Assembly: GCA_022432975.1 (NCBI GenBank)
Contig: CM039510.1
Coordinates: forward strand, 29,454,246-29,518,245
Source of the DNA: Begonia masoniana
Lineage: Eukaryota; Streptophyta; Magnoliopsida; Cucurbitales; Begoniaceae
Direction of reading: 5' to 3'
DNA: 64,000 nt
A model generated the notes under the pieces. That model was not told the DNA's origin, ran no database searches, and worked only from the letters and a program-made list of their open reading frames with translations. Below are positions 46,671 to 57,409 of this stretch, in pieces (the first letter of the stretch is position 1; each line of letters begins with the position of its first letter). A program made the position numbers and the translations under genes.

Positions 46671-48976
46671 TGTAACACCTGGTTTCTATTAACCGATTTA
46701 CCTTTTTTCATTTATAGAGGATGTTTTATAATTGAAATTGAGTGATTTAGTGATTAGATTAATAAGTGAATGAGTAAGGACAAAATGGTAAATTGTAATT
46801 TTATTGTGGATAAAGTATTTAAGGGAGGGTTTAATGAGGTTTAGCCGCCACTATTCCCTCGTTTTTTCTTTCTCAGTATCCAGCTTAAGCTCAACAGAGT
46901 TCCAGGTGATTTTTCCCCTCCAATCTCCATTTCCTCAAACTAGGTAAGTTTTCCCTTCGTTTTCTCGAGATTTAGTAGCTAGATAGCAGAGAGAGTGCAA
47001 TAAGTGTATTTTTGAGAATGCTGTGAGTGAGTTGAGTTCGGGTTAGTGATGAATCATGAATGTGCGATGATCCGAACTTCTAAACTAGCTCCTTATGTTT
47101 GTGAATGGTGTAGGATGAAGTTTAGTGAACATCTGAATGGTATTTTGTTTATGACATTAGGCGAACAGAGCTTCCAAAGTAGTTGAAACCGAGCGATTTC
47201 CAGGAGACCAGGTAAGTGAAGTTTGCTTGCGCCTTCGGGCCTACATCACAAAACATTAGGAACGTGTTTATTTGAATGTGTCTGTATGCTATGCATCATG
47301 TTTTAAAAGTATACGAAAATGAATTTGAATGCATGTTGGCATGGTAAGGAATGAACAGAATGAAACAGCTATGCGAAACAGATTTACTGTTAAGGGAAGT
47401 AATCCGCCCCTTAATGAGACAGTGGATATTTATACTTTGGGAGAGTTGATCCAACTCTCAATTTCACAGGGGGATCGAAAACAGCTATGTGAATCAGATT
47501 ACTTTTAAGGGAAGTAATCCGCCCCTTAATAAGTCAGTGGATATTTATACTTTGGGAGAGTTGATCCAACTCCCAATTTCACAGGGGGATCTGAACAGAA
47601 ACGATGATTGACAACTGAGATGAGAAAGTAGAAATTGCATGATTAAGATTCAGATATCAGCATTTCATTTCATTACTGCTTTACTTACTTAGCATTAGGC
47701 TAATAGATGAGTTTTGTGATGTAGGTGAGGAAGTTTCAGCAGGTGTGTTTACTGAGTTTGCCGAGGACTAGTCTGGTTGGAGCAGTGCATTTATGTAACA
47801 TTCTGGCAGTTGATGGGGCAGTTTAACTGGTGTCAGTTGGTGTGAAGGTTTAGTTGACAATGTTTCAATTTAAGTATGCTGAGTTTTCATGACAGTAGTT
47901 GTTTTTAATATTTTGAATACGTTCTGAGATTTCCTGATAAAGATATTCTGTTGAGTTTTTAAATGTTGGTTTTTACTAGATTTGGGTAATGCAATGATTC
48001 GAATTATTTCTGAATGCTTTCAGTGGAGTAGTAAATCCTTTTCTGTACTTAGAGTTGTGTTTGCATAGCAAGAAATAGTTGAAATGTCGTTCTGTCCTCT
48101 ATCGGTAGATGTTGAGTTATAGTTATGTTGTCTATCGGAAGATGTCTTCAGTAAAGCCATCGGATGATGTCTCAGTAAAGTCATCGATACATGAAATTTA
48201 CTCAATCGGATGATGTAGATTAAATTCTATCGGAAGATGTAGATTTTACACTATCGGTATGAGTGGGTATTATGCTTTGTCGTTTAGTGATCGGTGTATG
48301 CAGTTTATTCTATCGGAAGAAGGGAATGAGAGATTTTTGTCGTTTTGCCGTCGGTAGATACGAGTCGTAAAACTTGTCGTTTTGCGATCGGTTGATGTTG
48401 GATAATTGATTTATCCGGCTGACGTCATCGGTAGATGCAGTCCACCGAGAGATGTCTTTTGTTTCCAACTCTTGTGGTTGACGTCATCGGTAGAAGCCTT
48501 CTATTTTATGTTTCTGCTTCTTATGATTAACTTATTTCATCGGCAGATGCGTTTGACTTCTGCAACTCCTCAAGTATTCCACGGTTTAAACCTTTATTTC
48601 CTAATTGATGATTGTTTCCAACTCTTCTGGTTGACGTCATCGGTAGAAGCCTTCTATTTTATGTTTCTGCTTCTTATGATTGACTTATTTCATCGGCAGA
48701 TGCGTTTGACTTCTGCAACTCCTCAAGTATTCCACGGTTTAAACCTTTATTTCCTAATTGATGATTGTTTCTTAGCATTTCAAACAATGTTTCGCAGTTT
48801 TGTTTAAACCCTATTGTCGCTAAAATGATTTCCGCTGCAAATTTTTAATTGTATTGAGATTTTAGCAAATGTCAAATCTTGAATGTTGAGAGAAGTTTTA
48901 AAATATGGTTGAAATTTCTTAGTCGTGTACGGGCTTTCGTGTGACGAACCGGGTTCAGATAACTCGGGGCGTTACA
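46671..48976 (+). repeat. Element 2 3' LTR with a 153-bp duplication
   Basis: Preceded by the purine block AAGGAGGGTAGAT. A 153-bp segment (48461-48613) is repeated in tandem at 48614-48766 and is single in the 5' LTR, accounting for most of the LTR length difference. Confidence 0.9.
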
Positions 48977-49673
48977 CGTTGCAACTCAAGCTCCGTCCAT
49001 GAGCGTTGTTCACCTAAGGCAATTCACAACAACCTTCATTAATTCAACTCATTTGCACCAACGACCATAAATACGTCCATTTGAGCCATAATGATGGCAA
49101 CTCTATCGATCTCAAACCCTATTTCATGTTTCTAACAAAACCTTAACGAAACCCTAATCCGTATACCCTAAAAATTGAAATAAACCCTTATCCGTATACC
49201 CTAGAAATTGAAATCTAAAGCTCCAAAACTATAGATTCATACCTAGAATCGGGTTTGGAGGAGAAAACGTGAAGAAACTTAGAGAGGAGAAGCGCCGTGA
49301 GGAGGAAGAAGAATCGCCGAGAGGAGAGGAGTGGAGAGAAAATGAAGGTTTCGTTGGAGTGCTGAGGAATGAAGGATTTTGTGATTTTAAATAAAATTTT
49401 GCTTGGCAAATTACTTATTTACCTCTCCATTTGATTTCTATTTTGTTTCTCCACCTTTCTCGCTATTTGACTAACTATTTTTTTCTCCAAATTTCCTTAT
49501 TCCACTATAATGCCAATTTATTATTTAGGTTCCAATAAAACTTTCTGTTCGCAAAACGGACTCAATTTGACATATTTACAAAAATGCCATTATTTAATGG
49601 AATTATAAAATCCCGTAAAACCAGGTGTTACATTCCATCCACCTTAATTAAAAATTTTGTCCTCAAAATTTGG

Positions 49674-52600
49674 CTATACAAACAGTTCAGGATACTTCGA
49701 CATCATATCCTGCTGCCTCTCCCAAGTCGCCTCCTCTACATCATGATTCCGCCATAAAACTTTTACTAGTGGGATCTCCTTATTGCGCAATATCTTCATA
49801 GAGGACTCTAGAATTCGTACCGGCTTTTCCTCGTAGGTTAGCATTGGTTGCACTTAGATCTCTTTTGTTTCAACGACGTGTGATGGATCACGCACGTATT
49901 TTCTAAGCATGGACACGTGGAACACATCGTGAATACCTTCCATGGATGCCGGGAGCTGTAACCTGTACGCAAAAGTCCCGATTCTCTTCAAAATAGGAAA
50001 AGGCCCCACATATCGAGGGTTCAACTTGCCTCTTCTTCCGAACCGCATAACGCCCTTAAACGGGAAAATCTTTAAATATACTTCGTCACCCTCCTTGAAT
50101 TGCAATTCCCTCCGTCTAGTGTCAGCATAACTCTTTTGGCGGCTCTGTGCTATCTCCATACGTTGTCTGATAACAGCGATCTTCTCCGCTGTTTGCTGCA
50201 AAATATCTGGGCCAATTATACTAGCCTCGCTGACTTCATCCAAGTATAACGGAGACATACACTTTCGACCATACAATGCTTCGTACGGAGCCATGCCAAT
50301 CATAGCCTGGAAGCTATTGTTGTACGAGAACTCAATCAAGGGCAAATATCGGCTCCACGAGCCCTGAAACTCCAGCACGCAAGCCCTAAGCATATCCTCA
50401 AGGATTTGATTTGTTCTTTCTGTCTGTCCATGAGTCTGAGGATGGAACGCCGTGCTAAAATTCAACTGAGTTCCCATGGCCTTATGCAAATTCTTCTAGA
50501 ACTTTGAAGTAAACCTAGCATCTTTATCGGAGACAATCGAAATAGGCACTCCGTGTAATCTGACAATCTCCTGCACATACAGCTCGGCGAGCTGATCCAT
50601 AGAATAGGTCATCTTCACTGATAGAAAGTGGGCCGTCTTTGTCAAACGATCCACAATTACCTAGATGCCATCGTGCCCTTTTGTCGTTCTTGGGAGTCCA
50701 ACAATGAAATCCATAGAGATTTGCTCCCATTTCCACTCCGGAATCGGCCGTGGTTGTAGGGTTCCGGCTGGCCTTTCGTGTTCTGCCTTCACCTGTTAGA
50801 AAACCAGGCAGGTTTCCACATACTTGGCAATCTCTCTCTTCATGTTCAGCCACCAGAAATGTTGTCTCAGGTCTCTGTACATTTTTGTGCTCCCCGGATG
50901 CACTGAGTATGTCGAGGAGTGTGACTCGGTTAAGATCTCCGCTTTAGTTCATCATCGCTAGGCACATACCACTTGTGCCTAAATTTCAATACTCCTTCAT
51001 CTGTTAGGTTAAAATCAGATGAACCTTCAGATGTCATGCTCATTCGATGCTTTTCACACTCCAAATCCTTTTGTTGAGCTTCTCGTATTCTGTCCAAAAT
51101 CATCGGCCTAAGAGAAATGTTGGTGAGCATGCTGGACAACTCTGCCACAATCTCTACATAAATTTCTCAACCTCAGACCTCAACGTCACAGACATCGCTG
51201 CAAGCGAAAGCTGACTCGCAGTAGGGATCCTGCTCAAAGCATCAATGACTTTATTTGCCTTCCCCAGGTGGTATTTAATTTTGAAGTCATAATCTTTGAC
51301 GAACACCAACCACCTTCACTGTCTCGTATTAAGTTCTTTCTGCGTAAACAAATACTTTAAGCTTCTGTGATCAGAGAACACCTCACACTGCTACCCATAC
51401 AGATAGTGTCTCCAGATTTTTAAAGCAAAGACAACCACTGCAAGCTCAAGGTCGTGTGTCGGATAATTCTGCTCGTACGACATCAACTGCCTAGAAGCAT
51501 AAGCAATGACCCTGCCCTCCTGCATCAACACACACTCCAGTCCAATCTTTGAAGCATCGTAGTATATACTGAACTTATCACCTTCAACAGGCAATGTCAA
51601 AACTGGAGCCATAGTCAATCTCTGTTTCAGCTCCATAAAACTCTTTTCACATGCGGGCGACCATACAAACTTCTCATTCTTTCTCGTCAAGCGGGATAGA
51701 GGGACTGCGATCTTTGAAAATCTCTCGATGAACTTCCTGTAATATCCAGCCAATCCGAGAAATTCTCGTACCTCTTGCACATTTTTAGGCTGTGGCCAAT
51801 CCTTGACAACTTCAATTTTTGTCGGATCCACCGAAATTCCCTCCTGAGATATGATATGGCCGAGAAAACTAATCATATCCAGCCAAAACTCGCACTTAGA
51901 GAACTTTGGGTAAAGCTGGCGTCGTTGTAAAACTTCCAAAACTATCCGTAGGTGTCCTTCGTGTTCCTCCTTCGTCTTCGAATAGATAAATATGTCATTA
52001 ATGAACACGACCACAAATTTGTCCAAATATTCCTTGAAGACGCGGTTCATTAAGTCCATAAATGCTGCAGGAGCATTCGTAAGTCCAAAAGACATAACGA
52101 GAAACTCATAATGCCCGTACCATGTTCGGAAGGCCATTTTCTATACATCTTCCCTCTGGACCTTCAACTGATAGTAACCCGAGCGTAGGTCAATCCTCGA
52201 AAACACTCGGGCACCCTGCAGTTGATCAAACAGGTCATCAATCCGGGGCAGTGGATACTTATTTTTCACCGTTAGCTTATTCAACTCTCTATAATCGACG
52301 CACATTCGGAGAGTTCCATCCTTCTTTTTGACAAACAAGACCGGCGTCCCCAAGGAGAGAAACTGGGTCGAATGAACCCCTTGTCTAACAACTCTTCCAA
52401 CTGAGTCTTCAGCTCCTTTAGTTCAGCAGGTGCCAGTCTGTAAGGATTCTTTGACACAAGCGCAGAGCCTGGATACACATCAATCACAAACTCAATCTCT
52501 CTGTCCGGCGGTAATCCGGGAAGATCATCGAGAAAGATCTCAGAGAATTCTCTAACCACCGGAAGGTCCTCTAGTTTTACCTCGCTAAGCAACTGAGTAT

Positions 52601-54077
52601 TAATCACGGTAGCCAGATAAACAGAGCGTTCGCCCTTAAACTGCTCTTGAACCTTCATAGAATAAGAAATAGGTGACCCACTTGACTTATTTAATGCCTG
52701 ATATGAGAACTCTTCCTTATCCGGAGGCCGAAAAGTTACCAACCCAGATCGACAGTCAATGGTGGCGAAGTGACGTGAAAGCCAATCCATCCCTAGAATT
52801 AGATCGTACGGCTCTATGCTTATAACTATTAGGCAAGCATATAGGGTATTAATCCCTACCGAGACAACGTTGCCTTGGAAGACACGATCAAACTGCATAA
52901 GAGCTCCCGAAGGCAGCATCACCCTATACTCATATTCTGCTAACTCAGCCACTAACCCCAATCTAGCTATGCAGGCAGTTGAAATAAATGAGTGCGTAGC
53001 TCCCGTGTCTATCAAAGAAAATACTGGTACACTCATGACTAAAATAGTACCTGCTATGACGGATGGCTGAGCCTCATCGTCGATATCACCAGGCTCAATA
53101 AATGCAAAAATCCTCGGCATAACTCTTTGCTGATCTCTGCCCTGTTGATTTCTGCCTGGCTGATTTCGGTCCAATAACGGGCAGTTCATGATATAATGGC
53201 CGACCTCTCCGCATTTATAACAGCTGCTGATACCAATCCGACACTCGCCAAAATGTTCTTTCTGGCATTTAGGACAAATAGGCTTTTGAGTAGCCCCCTG
53301 AACCTGCTTCCCTTTGCCCTGATCATTTCCTCCTTCATGAGGCCTTTTAACGCCTCTTTGCTGTTGCGTCTGTCCTCTGGGTTGCCAGGCTCAATTCCGT
53401 ACCTGAGGCTAGATCTCGCGAAAGAAGCCTTTAGTAGGCTCTCTAGGCTTAACGCAGATCAATTCTGCAGCCTCAAACTTCAAGGCTCTCGCTGCGATGT
53501 CCTCGTAGGGCACATCTAAAATGCCCGATACTATGATGTTCTTCCTGATCTCCCTATTTAGTCCGTCCATAAATTGTTGTACCTTGTCTTCATTATCGCT
53601 GACTAGGCGTGGTGCAAACCTGGATAAAGCTTCAAACTTCCTGATATACTGCGCAACTGTACGGATCTGCTTCAGCTGCGTAAACTCAGCTCTCTTTGCC
53701 GCCCTCACTGTCACGTCCGTAGTAGCCTTAACAGAATCCCACCAAGACCGGGCATCCAAGGCTAGGTGGAAAGTAACGCACGCGACCTTTTCAGTATTGT
53801 CCACTTTGGCATACGCCAACATGTCCTCCATCATTCGAACCCACTCCTCAGCGATAGAGGGGTCCGTAGATTGTCCGTTGAATATTGGAGGCCGTAACTT
53901 TTGAAACCTCTCCATGCTGTGGTTGTCCAGAACAACTATATCCCGGGCTCTCTGATTTTCTCGGTTCACTAAGTTCTCGATCTGTTGGGCTTGTCGGTCC
54001 ATATACTGGGCCTGACGGTCCAGCAAATCGGTCAGCCTATCTAAGGCATCGTCTCTGGCGTCTCTACCTTGAACCAT
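49674..54077 (-). pseudogene. Element 3 gag-pol, multiply broken
   Basis: Reading leftward, gag begins at 54077 (MVQGRDARDDALDRL). A zinc-knuckle region lies near 53300-53190. Protease has DTGATHS near 53010. Reverse transcriptase spans 52350-51900, with FINDIFIY where FxDDIxIY is expected, so one catalytic Asp is replaced by Asn. RNase H is at 51600-51400, integrase at 51100-50250, and a GPF motif plus chromodomain-like end run to a stop at 49674. Frames change or stop near 53400, 52280, 52140, 51390, 50930 and 50490. The breaks and the catalytic substitution show a long-dead copy. The integrase end is the best preserved part ([20 protein letters not shown]). Confidence 0.88.
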
Positions 54078-54224
54078 TTTCTATAACTCCTATAAAAGTT
54101 AGACAAATAATCTTAAGAAATCGAATTTAAACAAAGCATTTAAACATACTTACAGTTGAAGAAGGATGTCCGCGTAGTGGCTATGCAGTCAGACAGTCTA
54201 CAGAATCGTTTTTAAAACCCGGGA

Positions 54225-54236
54225 GCTCTGATACCA
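54225..54236 (-). other. Element 3 primer-binding site
   Basis: On the minus strand it reads TGGTATCAGAGC, four bases inside the LTR boundary at 54241, and fixes the element's orientation. Confidence 0.93.
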
Positions 54237-54436
54237 TAACTGTAACGACCCTTAAAACTATTCCTAATTTTTCCGTATTATTTTTTTTAAAATTGATAAG
54301 TTAAAGTATAAATTGTTGAAACATATTTAAAAATCAATTAAATAAAACCATTAAAATAGAGGAGGAATCGGCCCAGCAGATCAGAGGGCAAAAAGGGCCC
54401 AAGCCCAAAATTTTTCCTATTCACATCCGCCGCTCA

Positions 54437-56510
54437 CTTCTGCTAAGCTACATCCACCGCTCACTCACATCCACCGATCACTCATCCACCGGTCCTCACT
54501 CACGATCACATCCACCGATCACTCACATCCACCGATCACTCACAAAACACATCCACCGGTCACTCACATCCACCGATCACTCACATCCACCGATCACTCA
54601 CATCCACCGATCACTCACATCCACCGATCACTCACAAAACACATCCATTGGTGACTTACAAAACACATCCACCGGTCACTCACATCCACCGATCACTCAC
54701 ATCCACCGATCACTCACAAAACACATCCACCGGTCACTCACATCCACCGATCACTCACATCCACCGATCACTCACATCCACCGATCACTCACATCCACCG
54801 ATCACTCACATCCACCGATCACTCACATCCACCGATCACTCACATCCACCGATCACTCACATCCACCGATCACTCACATCCACCGATCACTCACATCCAC
54901 CGATCACTCACATCCACCGATCACTCACATCCACCGATCACTCACATCCACCGATCACTCACATCCACCGATCACTCACATCCACCGATCACTCACATCC
55001 ACCGATCACTCACATCCACCGATCACTCACATCCACCGATCACTCACAAAACACATCCACCGGTCACTCACATCCACCGATCACTCACATCCACCGATCA
55101 CTCACATCCACCGATCACTCACATCCACCGATCACTCACATCCACCGATCACTCACATCCACCGATCACTCACATCCACCGATCACTCACATCCACCGAT
55201 CACTCACATCCACCGATCACTCACATCCACCGATCACTCACATCCACCGATCACTCACATCCACCGATCACTCACATCCACCGATCACTCACATCCACCG
55301 ATCACTCACATCCACCGATCACTCACATCCACCGATCACTCACATCCACCGATCACTCACATCCACCGATCACTCACATCCACCGATCACTCACATCCAC
55401 CGATCACTCACATCCACCGATCACTCACATCCACCGATCACTCACATCCACCGATCACTCACATCCACCGATCACTCACATCCACCGATCACTCACATCC
55501 ACCGATCACTCACATCCACCGATCACTCACATCCACCGATCACTCACATCCACCGATCACTCACATCCACCGATCACTCACATCCACCGATCACTCACAT
55601 CCACCGATCACTCACATCCACCGATCACTCACATCCACCGATCACTCACATCCACCGATCACTCACATCCACCGATCACTCACATCCACCGATCACTCAC
55701 ATCCACCGATCACTCACATCCACCGATCACTCACATCCACCGATCACTCACATCCACCGATCACTCACATCCACCGATCACTCACAAAACACATCCACCG
55801 GTCACTCACATCCACCGATCACTCACATCCACCGATCACTCACATCCACCGATCACTCACATCCACCGATCACTCACATCCACCGATCACTCACATCCAC
55901 CGATCACTCACATCCACCGATCACTCACATCCACCGATCACTCACATCCACCGATCACTCACATCCACCGATCACTCACATCCACCGATCACTCACATCC
56001 ACCGATCACTCACATCCACCGATCACTCACATCCACCGATCACTCACATCCACCGATCACTCACATCCACCGATCACTCACATCCACCGATCACTCACAT
56101 CCACCGATCACTCACATCCACCGATCACTCACATCCACCGATCACTCACATCCACCGATCACTCACATCCACCGATCACTCACATCCACCGATCACTCAC
56201 ATCCACCGATCACTCACATCCACCGATCACTCACATCCACCGATCACTCACATCCACCGATCACTCACATCCACCGATCACTCACATCCACCGATCACTC
56301 ACATCCACCGATCACTCACATCCACCGATCACTCACATCCACCGATCACTCACATCCACCGATCACTCACATCCACCGATCACTCACATCCACCGATCAC
56401 TCACATCCACCGATCACTCACATCCACCGATCACTCACAAAACACATCCACCGGTCACTCACATCCACCGATCACTCACATCCACCGATCACTCACATCC
56501 ACCGATCATA
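54437..56510. repeat. 17-bp minisatellite, about 120 copies
   Basis: The unit is CACATCCACCGATCACT, nearly perfect over about 2 kb, with occasional longer units containing ACAAAACACATCCACCGGT. Three units make 51 bp, so one frame stays open for 626 codons; I regard this as a by-product of the repeat. The reverse complement contains ATCGGTGGAT, the same motif class as in elements 1, 2 and 4. Confidence 0.95.
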
Positions 56511-56874
56511 TACAGACTCTGTCGATAACAAACGACAGAATCTATTACCTAGCTACATCGCCGCTCAACAGTAACGAACACTTAACTGAAACCCATACAA
56601 TTTCCCCTGTACTTTCACACCATTCACTCAGCAACTTCCAAGACATTAAAAACAACATTCTCCATTTCCGAAACATCAAATGAACATTATATACAAATTA
56701 TCAAAAACACTACAAAATACTATCAATCTTCCAAAAACACTATACAATATCTATCTAGATCCAAGCATCCTAAGATGTTTCACTATACCATTGTAACGAC
56801 CCCTTATCCCAGCAAGATATTGTCCGCTCTGGGGATTGGGTCGTAGCCCAATATCCTCCCCTCACGGCTTTGTT

Positions 56875-56956
56875 TGGCAAGAACTTCCCAGAAGGTCACC
56901 CAACCTGGAATTGCTCTCGCCGAAGCACTTTTAACTTCGAAGTTCTTATGGGATCC
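56875..56956 (-). other. 5S rRNA-like promoter region in the Cassandra LTR (copy 1)
   Basis: Minus strand reads GGATCCCATAAGAACTTCGA, then AGTTAAAAGTGCTTCGGCGA, then GGTTGGGTGACCTTCTGGGA. Plant 5S rRNA has GGATCCCATCAGAACTCCGA, AAGTTAAGCGTGCTTGGGCG and GGATGGGTGACCTCCTGGGA, so it covers the 3' two thirds of a 5S gene, including the internal RNA polymerase III control region. It is not a functional 5S gene. Confidence 0.9.
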
Positions 56957-57327
56957 GTTGTCAATTGTTCTCCAAAACGCGTCTTGCTATGTTGGGAGGG
57001 TCTCTTTTACATATGTTTCATTTCCATATACTTCCCCAAGCGATGTGGGATTGTGACGACCCCCTCTTTACGACTCGGGATTCGCCTATACTCGAGTCGG
57101 GATCCATCCACCCCGCAACCCGAGGTTTGCCCCGCAGTCGTACACATACGTACACATTCCATTCGGGTCATCACAATCACCCCCTCGGGGGCCTAACGTC
57201 CTCGTTGGCCACATTTCCGGTTGGGTACAGGCTCTGATACCATTTGTAACGACCCCTTATCCTAGCAAGATATTGTCCGCTCTGGGGATTGGGCCGTAGC
57301 CCAATATCCTCCCCTCACGGCTTTGTT

Positions 57328-57409
57328 TGGCAAGAACTTCCCAGAAGGTCACCCAACCTGGAAATGCTCTCACCGAAGCACTTTTAACTTCGGAGTTCTT
57401 ATGGGATCC
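57328..57409 (-). other. 5S rRNA-like promoter region in the Cassandra LTR (copy 2)
   Basis: Same 5S-like segment in the second LTR, with small differences (for example ACTTCGGAGTT on the plus strand where copy 1 has ACTTCGAAGTT, and a CACCG for CGCCG change). Confidence 0.9.

Larger units (their letters stand above)
39840..48976 (+). mobile_element. Ty3/gypsy Tekay/Del-type chromovirus (element 2)
   Basis: Bounded by TGTAACACCCGG and GGGGCGTTACA with TSD CGTTG (39835-39839 and 48977-48981). LTRs are 39840-42009 (2,170 bp) and 46671-48976 (2,306 bp). The partner LTR of element 3 shows the empty site TCCGTTGCAACTC at about 58330. It is related to element 1 across the coding region, but its LTRs carry only scattered ATCGGTAGATG motifs, not a long array. 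Confidence 0.95.
38260..49632 (-). repeat. Element 3 LTR (3' copy in element orientation), interrupted by element 2
   Basis: Matches 54241-58950 on both sides of element 2. It keeps the uninterrupted Cassandra target ACTATACCATTTTCC at about 39131-39145. Confidence 0.93.

Noticed and set aside
54437..56510. CRISPR-like array
   Set aside because: The repeats are contiguous with no unique spacers, in an LTR of a plant retrotransposon.
54648..56528. A 626-codon open frame of His/Ser/Thr-rich repeats
   Set aside because: It is a by-product of the 17-bp array (three units equal 17 codons) and is absent from the partner LTR.
56875..57409. Genuine 5S rRNA genes
   Set aside because: Only the 3' two thirds of 5S is present, it is diverged, and it lies inside two TRIM LTRs with a PBS and TSD.
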